Origin: Candidatus Nanopelagicales bacterium
Lineage (GTDB): Bacteria > Actinomycetota > Actinomycetes > S36-B12
NCBI GenBank assembly: GCA_028825115.1
Contig: JAPKAV010000001.1
Coordinates: 124,001 to 188,000 of the forward strand
Direction of reading: 5' to 3'
DNA length: 64,000 nucleotides
Part shown: piece by piece, positions 41,991 to 50,993 of the stretch
How the letters are laid out: every line of letters begins with the position of its first letter
How positions within the stretch are numbered: position 1 is the stretch's first letter
Made by a program: the position numbers and the translations under genes
Notes under the pieces: generated by a model
What the model saw: only the letters and a program-made list of their open reading frames with translations
The model's database searches: none
Told to the model about the DNA's origin: nothing

Positions 41991-42896
41991 TCAATTCTCA
42001 GGATCGGGTTGGGGTATTGCGGCGTACACCTGGTCGGGTGGCCCTGGCAACCTGCTTTCAAAGGCGTTCAGAAGGCCGGTGCTCATAAAGTCCACCCACT
42101 CTCCTGTCCCTCCCTTACGAAGTGTACTTTTTTTTGCTCGAGATCTTGAACGAAGACGGGTTTCAAGGTCGGTTTGAGCTGCTTCAATCCGAGTTCGTTC
42201 AATTGAGTCTGCAATAATGGGGGCATCTTTGACGAATTGCAGGCCTAGATGAGTGAGTATTCCCTGAATAGTCGGGACAGGGTCACCTTCAAATACCTCA
42301 TACTGAACCCAGTGAATCCGAGGGTCTTGACTCGCTACCTCGCCCCAGTCATTGATCCAGTTGTAGTAGTACTCAATAGGAACTTCCGTTTGACCACTCG
42401 TGAGGGCTGTGAGTGATTTGAGGAAGCCATCCTTTCGAGGAAGGTCGGCTATCAAATTATGTTGCCAGTGGGATTTATCAGCGAGCACATGGAAATATCT
42501 GCTGATCATCATGTCACGCAAATCTCTGGATGTCACTAGTAAACCAGTTCCGAGTTCCAAAGCAAGCTCGACAGTGGACTCTACGTAATGCGAATGAGTC
42601 TTGATGAAAGTGTACCTGTGTGAGGATTGAGATCGTACAAAACGAGGAGACAAGTCATGGTCGTGATGCAACTCCCGCCGTCGACGACGCCTTAGCAATG
42701 AACGGCTGGCGTCAACGTACGGAAGTTGTCGAAAAAGTTGCTCGATACGTGTAGTACCTGACTTGGGTAACCCAGCACACCACACGAGGTTGTGTGGCAG
42801 GTCAAAGTTCCTTGACTGCAAGTCAAGTCTCAAGTCGTGCGTTACCTCGCCAAGTATTTGAGGGAGGTCACGCACCGACGGCAAAGAATGCATCAT
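41991..42896 (-). CDS. Sulfotransferase
   Basis: The 301-residue protein has the PAPS 5'-phosphosulfate loop GLPKSGTT at 42-49, SRDLRDMMISRYFH as the 3'-phosphate site and the C-terminal RKGGTGEW motif that closes over the nucleotide. This is a convincing sulfotransferase set. It would sulfate a sugar hydroxyl of the surface glycan, using PAPS in the cytosol. A run of eight A/T bases near 42128 lies in its coding sequence. It stands alone between the SDR block and the HAD pseudogene. No PAPS-making genes are certain in the window. Confidence 0.87.
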   Translation of the reverse strand: MMHSLPSVRDLPQILGEVTHDLRLDLQSRNFDLPHNLVWCAGLPKSGTTRIEQLFRQLPYVDASRSLLRRRRRRELHHDHDLSPRFVRSQSSHRYTFIKTHSHYVESTVELALELGTGLLVTSRDLRDMMISRYFHVLADKSHWQHNLIADLPRKDGFLKSLTALTSGQTEVPIEYYYNWINDWGEVASQDPRIHWVQYEVFEGDPVPTIQGILTHLGLQFVKDAPIIADSIERTRIEAAQTDLETRLRSRSRAKKSTLRKGGTGEWVDFMSTGLLNAFESRLPGPPDQVYAAIPQPDPEN

Positions 42897-43079
42897 TTTT
42901 CCATACTAGTACTCCGGTACGGCAATCGAGGCTTTGCAGTTAAAATAGGCTGGGACGCCGCATTTAACTCATAAAAAGAACTTTCCCCATGACCACGGGA
43001 ATAGGGCATCAGATGCGGCTCGTAGACGCTGATTCTGTGCTGTTCCCGCGATCCATAGACAGACGACAATGGCCCCCAC

Positions 43080-43745
43080 TTAATCCTTCACTTCACGAAG
43101 CAACTCGTCGATAACTTCCTTAATCCCCATGAGGTTTGTCACGGTACGAGATGCCCCGGCAAGAGCAAGGGCGGGAGTTTCCCCGACTTGGACGAAAAGA
43201 ATGCGATTCTCCATCGCTGCAACAGCATCATGTTCGCTGTCTCCAATAAAGAGGCATTGCGTGGCGCTGTACCCGTGCTTGTGAATCAGAGTGCGAACGG
43301 CAGTGGCCTTCGATTGCGGCACTCCATTAACCAACCGGAAGTAGTCGATCATCACCACGGTGACGCAAGATTTGTTTGAGTCCAAGATCAGGTGTGGCCG
43401 AGACATTGTGCATAAGGAACCTTGCGTGCGTGGATGCGAGAGCAACGGATGCCCCTAGAATTTCTGGCTCTCCCATCACTTTTTGCAGAAAAAAGCACAG
43501 AAAACGCATCAGTCAGTTCCAAGGCTCACTGCTCGCTCAAAATGACACCAAATAACTGCTCGTAGATCATTTCAAATTTACGCAACCGATTTACCCCGCC
43601 ATTTGCACGGTGCAGTTCGAGGATCGCCTCACTGTGTTTGGGAGATCCGAACAAAGGGTCAACGAACGTCTGTCCTTTTGCGGCGATAGAGTCAAGGAGC
43701 ACCCCGTCGACATCAAGAAATACAACGTCTTTTCATCACACAAGA
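43080..43745 (-). pseudogene. HAD phosphatase pseudogene, third copy
   Basis: The N-terminal part reads VVFLDVDGVLLDSIAAKGQTF and continues to HRANGGVNRLRKFE (about 43745-43540), matching the HAD proteins at 40012 and 47878. After a break, GASVALAS (about 43450) is followed in one frame by HNVSATPDLGLKQIL, and in another by LFIGDSEHDAVAAMENRILFVQ to a stop at 43080. At least two frameshifts are needed to join these parts, so the gene is dead. It follows the HisC pseudogene by a few bases, implying a former HisC-HAD pair. Confidence 0.8.
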
Positions 43746-43760
43746 ATAAAGCTTCCACGG

Positions 43761-44861
43761 CTATCTGTGCTTCGCATACTCTAATATTTCAGAACTGCAC
43801 TGAGACCAGAACTGCCTCATGAGATTAGAAGGACCTGCAGTTATGCGTACAAAGTTTTCTAAAGGATAATCTGAAAGTGGTCCACGAATGGCGTAACCGG
43901 ACGCTCGAGCGGAGGCCACCAATTGCACCGCTGATTTGCGTGACGCGCGCTCAAGTAATACGAAGTTGGCGTGGGAGGTAGATGTGATCAGACCAGATTC
44001 GAAAAACTTATTCATGAGATATTCTCTTCCAGCAACGACATCAGAAACACGGGCCAAAGCCCAGTCGAGATGATCAAGAATATAGTGTCCGGCTAAAAGG
44101 GCAATGGAATTAGACTTTGTCACGCCGCGGAACTTTTCTACCTCAGATATTCGCTCTGCTGGTCCAACGCAAAAACCCAGTCTGAGCCCCGCGAGCCCGC
44201 GGGCCTTCGAGAACGTTTGAGCGACAATGACATTCGGATAATCCGTGATCAAATTCAGTGCTGACTCTGGCGTAAACAACCAGTATGCCTCGTCAACAAG
44301 CAAAATGGCGCCAGCATCGAGTGCAGCATTCGCGATTATACCAAGTTCCGCCGAGCGCATCAAGGTACCTGTGGGTTGGTTTGGATTTGCAAGCACTATC
44401 AAACGTGGTTGCTCTTTGACAATGACGTTAATCAAACTTTCCAGGTCCACGTTCAAATTAGAGTCGAATGGGAACCCAATAAGCCTCGCTCCGCACTTCG
44501 CGGCAAATACCTCGTAAAGGGAATAAGAAGGGCTCAATACAAGAACATCGGTCCCCTCGTCCACGTACGCTTCGAATACCATCCCCAAGGCCTCGGAGGA
44601 CCCAGCCGTGACGGTCAGGTTTGTTGGGAGCAAACCAAGCCAATCAGCAATGCGTCTTTCAAGGCGCTCTGAGTCGTGGTAGGCCGCCAGATCATTAGAT
44701 CTTATTCGCCCCAACATTGCAGCTAAAATTTCCTCATCCTAGCCGATGACATCCTCATTTCGATCCATCCGGACCAGTTCAGAGCGATCTTCGAAAGGTA
44801 TTGTCACGCGATTTATCCGCGCACTGCGTTCGCTGATCGGAGGGGTGAATTTCGGTTGCAT
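43761..44861 (-). pseudogene. HisC-like aminotransferase with premature stop
   Basis: The frame from an ATG at 44861 reads MQPKFTPPISERS and then LVRMDRNEDVIG, meets TAG at 44741-44739, and continues without a shift as DEEILAAMLGRIRSNDLAAYHD through to a normal class I/II aminotransferase. NPNQPTG, LLVDEAYW and the PLP lysine in TFSKARGLAGLR are all intact. The stop stands where Trp would be (TGG to TAG). Full length would be 366 codons. Unless an internal start is used from 44717, the product lacks the N-terminal arm. HisC-like enzymes in glycan loci aminate phosphorylated keto compounds. Confidence 0.75.
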
Positions 44862-44868
44862 CAGGAAG

Positions 44869-45105
44869 TCACATACCCAACTGGGAAGCCGAGTTCCACT
44901 TTTGGAGTTCGGAATAGGAGTCAAGCGGCGTAGAATTACGGTGGGTAGTCTCCATAGGAAGTTGACCCACATAGGCCTCAAAAATTGGGTTGGTGTTGTC
45001 GGGGATGGCAAATTGCACATGGTAGAAGTCAAGGAAAGCAACCGTCTGAGCGCGGTCATCATAGCCTGCTTGTGTTGATTCAGACTGCGTGATTGAGTGA
45101 CTCAT
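44869..45105 (-). CDS. Small ORF upstream of the HisC pseudogene
   Basis: This 78-codon frame has a GAGGAA sequence next to its ATG at 45105 and ends 7 bases before the HisC-like start, as in an operon. The translation (AFLDFYHVQFAIPDNTNPIF; YVGQLPMETT) has protein-like composition. I do not recognise it. Its short length suggests it is the remaining C-terminal part of a larger gene fused to a new start. Confidence 0.4.
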   Translation of the reverse strand: MSHSITQSESTQAGYDDRAQTVAFLDFYHVQFAIPDNTNPIFEAYVGQLPMETTHRNSTPLDSYSELQKWNSASQLGM

Positions 45106-45465
45106 TTCCTCTGTTTCCTTTAATGTGTGCGCAGCCTAAGCTACTTTTTCACAATTCTGATTAAAGCAGAGCTAGGTATTTTTACCAGCAGTAGTACCGT
45201 GGAGGGAAAAAATGGTTTGTGATTTTGCACTCCAAGATTCATTGCAATCGAAGTAGGGCGAGAAGAACTTACCTGGTCTTCATTATAACGAAGCTAGGGT
45301 TACCAGATGCAATAGTAAAAAATTGACATCTGGCCTAGTTAATGGCCTGACCATTGCCCGACTTAATGATTGAATCTACATGACTGAGCGTTTTATGAAC
45401 CGCAACGACTCGGTCTTTTGGGTTTGCCGATTTTGTTATTCATTTCCTGGAGCGGCACCCGGAAG
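45106..45465. other. Divergent intergenic region
   Basis: AT-rich sequence between a minus-strand unit and the plus-strand FkbM gene. No gene is supported. It should carry promoters in both directions; a TTGACA at about 45323 resembles a -35 box but no fitting -10 box follows at the usual spacing. Confidence 0.35.
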
Positions 45466-45493
45466 TGAATCAACCCGTTAACGGTTTGATTCA
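45466..45493. promoter_or_regulatory. 28-bp near-perfect palindrome upstream of FkbM gene
   Basis: TGAATCAAcCCGTTAACGGtTTGATTCA is symmetric in 13 of 14 base pairs around a GTTAAC centre. It ends 8 bases before the annotated GTG of the FkbM gene. The size and symmetry fit an operator for a dimeric regulator; a hairpin role is the alternative. Confidence 0.5.
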
Positions 45494-45501
45494 TTGTTCT
45501 A

Positions 45502-46410
45502 GTGTTTCGTGTGTATGATAAAACTGTGAAAGCATTGCTAAAATCATTATTTCTCGCTCCAGTTGGCTGGACATCGGTGTACTTGAAGATTCTTGGCAAG
45601 ATGCGGCCCCAGTGGAGTTCAATTCTGAATGACCAGATGTATGAAGAGAGCATTGCCAGAACTAGTTCTATCAGACACGAAAGATCTGGCGAGGGTTCCG
45701 AAATAAATTTGCGTATCCATGCTCCAAACGCGACGTGTCGATTTAGGGCAGACTCCTTTTCCACCAAAGAGCCGGAAACTCTGGAGTGGATCGAGCAGTG
45801 GGGGGGAAATGGAGCTTTTTTCGATGTTGGAGCAAATATCGGGTTGTATAGCCTCTACTTTGCCAAGTTATTTAGTGACCAAGTATACGCATTCGAACCA
45901 TCCGCGTTAAACCTTGGACTACTCGCTAAGAACATCGCACTAAACGAATTGAGTGATCAAATTGTGGTTATGCCAATTCCGCTGACTGCGAGTAATGTCA
46001 CAGATAGCCTCACCTTGTCCCAGACTAATGAGGGTGGAGCGCAGTCCACATTTGGAGCCACATACGGTCATGATGGGCTTTCCCTCATAAAAAAGATGAC
46101 TTATCGAATGCCCGGATGTAGTTTGGACTTTCTTATTGCGAGTGGGGTTGTTCCCGAATTACCGTCGTTACTCAAGATTGATGTGGATGGGATAGAACAC
46201 TTGGTCCTTGAAGGGGCGCAGGCTGTCTTGCGCTCAGCATCCCTGCGTTCGATACTTATTGAGGTAAATGATGAGTTTGTGGAACTCGCATCAGGAGTCA
46301 ATCGCCAACTACTTAATTCGGGGTTTAAACTGGATTCTAAGCGTCATGGCGACATGTTCCAAGAAACTAAATTCTTACATACATTCAATCAAATCTGGGT
46401 GAGAAATTGA
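45502..46410 (+). CDS. FkbM-family methyltransferase
   Basis: The 302-residue protein has the FkbM pattern: FFDVGANIGLYSLYFAKLF is the SAM-binding strand and loop, VYAFEPSALNLGLLAKNI is the second motif, and LLKIDVDGIEHLVLEGAQ is the family hallmark. These enzymes O-methylate sugars. The N-terminal 30 residues, partly hydrophobic (LLKSLFLAPVGW), may attach it to the membrane. The GTG at 45502 overlaps no ribosome site; a GTG at 45526 is an alternative and would leave the palindrome at 45466 clear of the gene. It is a single plus-strand gene converging on a pseudogene. Confidence 0.88.
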   Translation: MFRVYDKTVKALLKSLFLAPVGWTSVYLKILGKMRPQWSSILNDQMYEESIARTSSIRHERSGEGSEINLRIHAPNATCRFRADSFSTKEPETLEWIEQWGGNGAFFDVGANIGLYSLYFAKLFSDQVYAFEPSALNLGLLAKNIALNELSDQIVVMPIPLTASNVTDSLTLSQTNEGGAQSTFGATYGHDGLSLIKKMTYRMPGCSLDFLIASGVVPELPSLLKIDVDGIEHLVLEGAQAVLRSASLRSILIEVNDEFVELASGVNRQLLNSGFKLDSKRHGDMFQETKFLHTFNQIWVRN

Positions 46411-46601
46411 TTATCACTAACTTACGATGAGCAAAGGAACCATCTGAGAAAAATAAAGTCGGTTTCTATCTGGACAATTATTCTTCCACGCAATTAACGC
46501 GGGCTTGTAAAACTTGATTTGCTCCTCCGAAAATAGGGAGTGAAGACAACTTATCTGCGTCGAGACAGTTAATGTTTTTACCTCTTTATCTCTTTAGCAC
46601 T

Positions 46602-47441
46602 TTAAGGCTGAGGGACATTGGTCCTAGATGAGCGCGCTTCCTCTTTTTTAGTTTGGATGCTTCTCACCTGCTCGACAAGTGATGGCGGCGAATGCACTAA
46701 GAACTTCGTGTGCTGGTTTCCGCCTAACCCTTTTCGCAAAACTGCCGCCGCAAATATACATTCTTTAACCGAGGTTTGTGCAGTTTCTGAAGGGCTGCCC
46801 CAGTAACCAAAAACATCGACCTGAGTAGCACCCAAAGACTTGGCAAATTGAACTGCTTTGGGAACCGATACAATTATAGAAGGTGCGATCTCACTTCCCC
46901 CTCCTGAGATCGGAGTCGTGGATTGAAATGAATCGCTAATATTTTCTAGTCAAATGCGCGGATGAAGCCGCATGATCATGAGTAGTACACCGCCGTCTGC
47001 AACAAAATTCCATGCGGCCCGGATATTTTCGCGAATCTACTCGTTCCAATCCACAGCACTCAGGGACACGACAAGGTTGAATGTTTGAGCCGGCTCCAGC
47101 AGCGCCACGCCTTCCAATCCATCACCGGCGATGACACGCCCACCGAAACCTTCAACTAGACGACCACCAAGTTCAGCCGCGTGGGCATGGATCTCAAGAC
47201 CAGTGTATTGCCAACAACCAAACTGTTCATTGAGCGCGAGACCAAGTCCACCACAAGCGCACCCAATGTCGAGGATCGTCGTCGTGGGTCCAGGGGCTAC
47301 TAAATCCAGCGCAAGCCGTTCGGATGGATAAAAGTGGCTATATTTGAACCGATTATGCGAGTAGTAATCCGAGAGCCCCGGACTGTTGTAACTAATGTTC
47401 ATGTACTTTCCAGCCTCGCCAAGAATAAAGCCATGAAGCAC
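46602..47441 (-). pseudogene. Methyltransferase pseudogene with two in-frame stops
   Basis: A 280-codon frame starts at a GTG (47441) with a good AGGAG site and includes the SAM motif TILDIGCACGGLGLAL. It is interrupted by TAG at 47039-47037 after VSLSAVDWNE, continues as IRENIRAAWNFVADGGVLL, is interrupted again by TGA at 46952-46950, and continues in the same frame as ENISDSFQSTTPISGGG to the end at 46602. There is no frameshift. The first 134 residues alone would lack the second half of the Rossmann core. It follows the third glycosyltransferase fragment. Confidence 0.75.
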
Positions 47442-47444
47442 AAC

Positions 47445-47870
47445 CTACTCCTCACCAAAACGAATCAGTGACGCGAGTAAAGCCTTCCATTTCGTTGCGC
47501 CACCTTCAAGGTGCATTGGATATATTCCTTCTACTGACCTTGACATCACGACAAAGTTAGGGCTCCAAAGAGAAGCATCAACATCCGTTGCGTTGCTCAC
47601 ATGTTGCATTACTGGTCCATTTTTTTTGGGAGGTTCCCATTGAATTGGCGGCCACCCCTAAACATCGGGAGCGGAACCGCTTGCAAATTTTCATCAAGTG
47701 CAGTGGAACTGACATTGCTACAAAGCACCGCACGGCACCTGGCTAAGTCCTCTTCCACCGTATGCGCTTCTGAGCGTGAAACCCCAAAGAGTGGCGGTCG
47801 TGGGCAGCGAAGGGTATGGATGTTGTGAAAATATTCGTCATTCTCAACCTTCTCCAACGTCTCACGACCA
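47445..47870 (-). pseudogene. Second 3' fragment of the 629-aa glycosyltransferase-like gene
   Basis: The minus strand encodes AVLCSNVSSTALDENLQAVPL, aligned with TLCSNVSSASLDAIFEGIPTL of the intact protein at 49026-50915, then after a frameshift VMQHVSNATDV and MHLEGGATKWKALLASLIRF, aligned with its last residues. It ends at TAG 47447-47445, inside which lies the ribosome site of the next methyltransferase pseudogene. It is more diverged than the fragment at 41499 and represents a third copy of this gene end. Confidence 0.75.
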
Positions 47871-47877
47871 CACCACC

Positions 47878-48543
47878 CTACAAGCGAAGTCCCATTTTTA
47901 CTTTTACCGCAGCAGTGATTCCCAGCAAGTCACTTATCACTACGTCAGATTCATCGAACTTGGATGAGGCTAAGGGGGAGACCTGGATAAATTGCACGTT
48001 AGTGGCGATAGCCGCATGCAAATCCTCGCGGCTGTCACCCACCAGAATGCATGCGGAGGAGCGATAGCCACGCATTGCGATAACTTCTCGAACCGTGGAC
48101 TCCTTCTCCGGAGGCCACCCGTGAACGGATGTGAAGAATTTGGCGATATTTCTCCGGTCTAGGATGCGCCTCAGCTCATCGGTCGGTGTGGCCGAGACGG
48201 CGTGAAGTGGAGCCTTTTCAGACCACTCCTTGAGTGCGGCGTGCGCCCCTGGGATCTCTGGAGCTGCCACAACCCCTTCAAAAACCGATGCGGAGAACTG
48301 GCTAATGCGGTCAGAGACCTCTCGAGTCGATGGTTCACGACCGACGATTAAGCGGAAAAGACGGGTAATTTTTTCACTCCTCGTCACTCCCCCAAGTGAA
48401 AGGTGAAAGGCGATAATCTCTTCCCGCGCCTCTGGATAGTCGCTAAAGGCGCTGCTAAAGGCTTCCCCCTTTATGGCAAGCGAGTCAATAAGCACGCCAT
48501 CGACGTCAAAAAAGATAGCTTCAGGTTGATTGAGTATGGGCAT
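47878..48543 (-). CDS. HAD-family phosphatase, intact copy B
   Basis: The 221-residue protein has FFDVDGVLIDS with nucleophile Asp13 and acid Asp15, SATPTDEL as motif II and ILVGDSREDL as motif IV. All HAD catalytic positions are present, in contrast to copy A at 40012 and the pseudogene at 43080. It should dephosphorylate a sugar or sugar acid phosphate in the cytosol. It follows the truncated SDR gene by 2 bases. Since the SDR partner of this block is broken and the HAD of block A looks impaired, the two blocks may complement each other. Confidence 0.85.
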   Translation of the reverse strand: MPILNQPEAIFFDVDGVLIDSLAIKGEAFSSAFSDYPEAREEIIAFHLSLGGVTRSEKITRLFRLIVGREPSTREVSDRISQFSASVFEGVVAAPEIPGAHAALKEWSEKAPLHAVSATPTDELRRILDRRNIAKFFTSVHGWPPEKESTVREVIAMRGYRSSACILVGDSREDLHAAIATNVQFIQVSPLASSKFDESDVVISDLLGITAAVKVKMGLRL

Positions 48544-48545
48544 AG

Positions 48546-48923
48546 CTACTCGTCACCTGAGATGGTGGTCGCCCGCCCGGTTACGTAGGTGCTCTGTTTA
48601 GACCCAAGCCAGAAGATGCAGTCAGCTATTTTGCGGCGATCCGCTGGTTGTTGTTCAGGCATGGAGATTGCTCGTCCAATTAAATTTCGGTTAGAAAATG
48701 TTGAGTTCCCCTTCGTGTTTGTGACTCCAATGCGAACGACGTTGGTAAGTACGTTGCTCGTAGCCCAGTCACAGGTAAGTCGCGGGATAAACTCGCACGC
48801 GTGGTTGACTATAAAGCGTAGGCGAAGGAATCCATCGTTAAGGTACTTTTGATTCAGGGCAAGACCAATGTCTGAACTTGCACCCGGTAATAAAACTCTA
48901 CGTTTATGTTCTTCTTCACTCAC
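48546..48923 (-). pseudogene. Internally deleted short-chain dehydrogenase, copy B
   Basis: The 125-codon frame joins the cofactor loop LLPGASSDIGLALNQKYLNDGF directly to VNHACEFIPRLTCDWATSNV. Compared with the 241-residue copy A at 40671 it lacks about 120 residues, including the catalytic Ser and Tyr. The join keeps the frame open, but no SDR activity is possible. The flanks are clearly homologous to copy A, including YVTGRATTISGDE at the end. Confidence 0.82.
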
Positions 48924-49025
48924 GATTTTAGTTTAGGGCACTCCATGTGTGTGATCGCGAGAAGTCGTGTGTTTGGGAGGTAGAGCACGTAACCTTGAGC
49001 GACGGCCCACTCCCGTGGTGCCGTG

Positions 49026-50915
49026 TCACAGTGAAGCGAGCAACGCATACCACTTAGTTAAGCCACCATCCAGGTACATTGCGTAGGGCTGTTCCGTGGA
49101 TCTTGCCCCCGCGCCAAACTCAATTTTTCCAAGAGCAGCAGCCACTTCGGCCGCGTCATTCACGTACATGACAGTTGGCCCAGCCCTCAATGGAGACCCA
49201 TTGAGCACACGGCCGTCCCTAAGCATTAGAGTCGGAATTCCCTCAAAAATTGCATCTAGCGATGCAGAACTTACGTTGCTGCAGAGCGTCACGTCGCATT
49301 CGGCTAGGGCTTCTCTGGTTGTCTGTACTTCCGAAAGTGATACCCCGCTTGGAAGGCTTTCCTTCAAAAATGGCTTTGCAGGGTGTGGTCGAAACGTAAA
49401 GGTCCACTTATCACCAGCGAAAGGAACCAGTTCTTCAAGGATCTGGAGTTGTTTTGCACACATCGAAACGTCATATTCACCGAAAACAAGAAGCGTTCGG
49501 CTATTGAATGCACGGGTTCGATTTTTTGACGAGTCTGCATTAGTTGAATGGCGGGACCAGAATCGTAATGCCTCAACTTTGCGGATCTTCGAGGGTTCCC
49601 GTCCGTTGGCAATCATGATGGCTTCACTTTTTGGATCGATAACGGCAACATCGGAGGGAGCGGGCAGTGTTCGACTGTTCTCAGCACTAGACCCGGAAAA
49701 TCCAATCGCATATCGAAGATCCCAAGTGCGTACAGGCACATGCGCCACTCCAATGTTTGGGCCTGCATCTCGAGCCATCCGTGCCCAAAGGAGCGCCATT
49801 TCCCAAGGCTGGTTCTCCATTAAGTAGATACATGAACCCTGGCCTTGCTGAAAGGGGAGCGCCTCACCAAAAAGTGAAAGCCACAGTGCGTTCCTGGCCG
49901 CTCCTAAGCCCTGAAAATCTGAATTCAAGCGAGAACGGACTAGTGGCGAAACGTCTAACCCACTCACGGAATCTGCCCAAGGAATTCGAGTTGCGAGCTG
50001 TTTTGTGATTTTGCGTATCCGTAAATATTGCACAACGGATTTAAATGCAACTGGCAGAGTCAAGTAGTCATGAAGAAGGAAGTGGCGCGAAGAAGCGTGG
50101 TGTCGATTCAGACCCCGGAGTGCGGCTCGCGCTGAGCGTACATTGGGGAGCGCTGCACTTCTTACGTCGATGTGGATCCAGTTAACCGTTGTCCGCAGTC
50201 GGGGAAGGATCTGGGTAAGTGGGCCCCAGTAGTTGGATGTGAAAGTACCGTCCCGCGCGGCTGTCGAATCAATATTGGTGAAGTAGTCAACGACGGTGAG
50301 TGCAGGATCCTCAGCGGTATCAGGAGAGAGTTTATGGCGATGCCAAGTGAAGTAGCGGAGATACTGCAGGGCTAGGTAACCAATCCCATTAATAAGATGA
50401 GGAATTTTTCTTTCAAGGAGTGAGCAAGTGGTGTGGACGTGCGATTCATCGATATCCATCCTGTGTCCGTGAACGAATGTGATTTTACGTTCAGTTTCGA
50501 TGCACCATAGTGTGAGAATCTTCTCGAACTCCGCGTCAGCGTCGTGCACTTGCAGTTCTCCCACATGGTTGGCATCTGAGATCTGGACCAGGGCCCAGAG
50601 GCGCAGAGTTGCATAGGCGATGGATGTTGGGTTGAACGAATAATCCGAAGGAATTGTCATCCACCAGTAACTAAGCCCAGGCCGCACGAGGAGAGCATCA
50701 ACGACTGTCGTTGCGCCGAAGGAATTTTTCCCGACGGTTTCGAGCCACGACAAGTATCTGAGCTTCCAGTAGCTTGCGTTCTCGTTGAGCAGCTCCGGAA
50801 GCGAAATATTGCCTGCCTTGCTCTTTTGCTCAGAAATGTATTGCGCCCAATAGACCGAGAAGTGTCCGGGCGGTGGTGTGCCCTCCGGAGAGCACCACAA
50901 CAGTAACTTCTTCAT
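49026..50915 (-). CDS. Surface carbohydrate biosynthesis protein, GT-B-like (TIGR04326/LIC13510 type)
   Basis: The 629-residue protein resembles the long LIC13510-type proteins found in O-antigen and capsule loci. The N-terminus KKLLLWCSPEGTPPPGHFS, the middle IYLMENQPWEMALLWARMA and the C-terminal LCSNVSSASLDAIFEGIPTLML are typical; the last is a GT-B-like donor site. It is probably a glycosyltransferase. The ATG at 50915 follows AAGGAGG closely and starts the conserved part; an upstream in-frame start at 50969 is less likely. Two degraded 3' copies exist at 41499 and 47445. It heads block B (glycosyltransferase, SDR, HAD). Confidence 0.78.
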   Translation of the reverse strand: MKKLLLWCSPEGTPPPGHFSVYWAQYISEQKSKAGNISLPELLNENASYWKLRYLSWLETVGKNSFGATTVVDALLVRPGLSYWWMTIPSDYSFNPTSIAYATLRLWALVQISDANHVGELQVHDADAEFEKILTLWCIETERKITFVHGHRMDIDESHVHTTCSLLERKIPHLINGIGYLALQYLRYFTWHRHKLSPDTAEDPALTVVDYFTNIDSTAARDGTFTSNYWGPLTQILPRLRTTVNWIHIDVRSAALPNVRSARAALRGLNRHHASSRHFLLHDYLTLPVAFKSVVQYLRIRKITKQLATRIPWADSVSGLDVSPLVRSRLNSDFQGLGAARNALWLSLFGEALPFQQGQGSCIYLMENQPWEMALLWARMARDAGPNIGVAHVPVRTWDLRYAIGFSGSSAENSRTLPAPSDVAVIDPKSEAIMIANGREPSKIRKVEALRFWSRHSTNADSSKNRTRAFNSRTLLVFGEYDVSMCAKQLQILEELVPFAGDKWTFTFRPHPAKPFLKESLPSGVSLSEVQTTREALAECDVTLCSNVSSASLDAIFEGIPTLMLRDGRVLNGSPLRAGPTVMYVNDAAEVAAALGKIEFGAGARSTEQPYAMYLDGGLTKWYALLASL

Positions 50916-50993
50916 CGCCTCCTTATGATACTTGAATAAAGGGAGATAAGAACCGCAGCGACATGACACGGCGCACCAATGTAGCCTTGGGCT

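Noticed and set aside
42128..42135. Run of eight T in the sulfotransferase gene as a phase-variable site
   Set aside because: The run encodes an ordinary Lys-Lys pair and is not longer than expected for this composition.
35462..47441. Amber codon reassignment
   Set aside because: Intact genes in the window end with TAG, for example at 13737-13739 and 63059-63061, and other broken frames use TGA and TAA.
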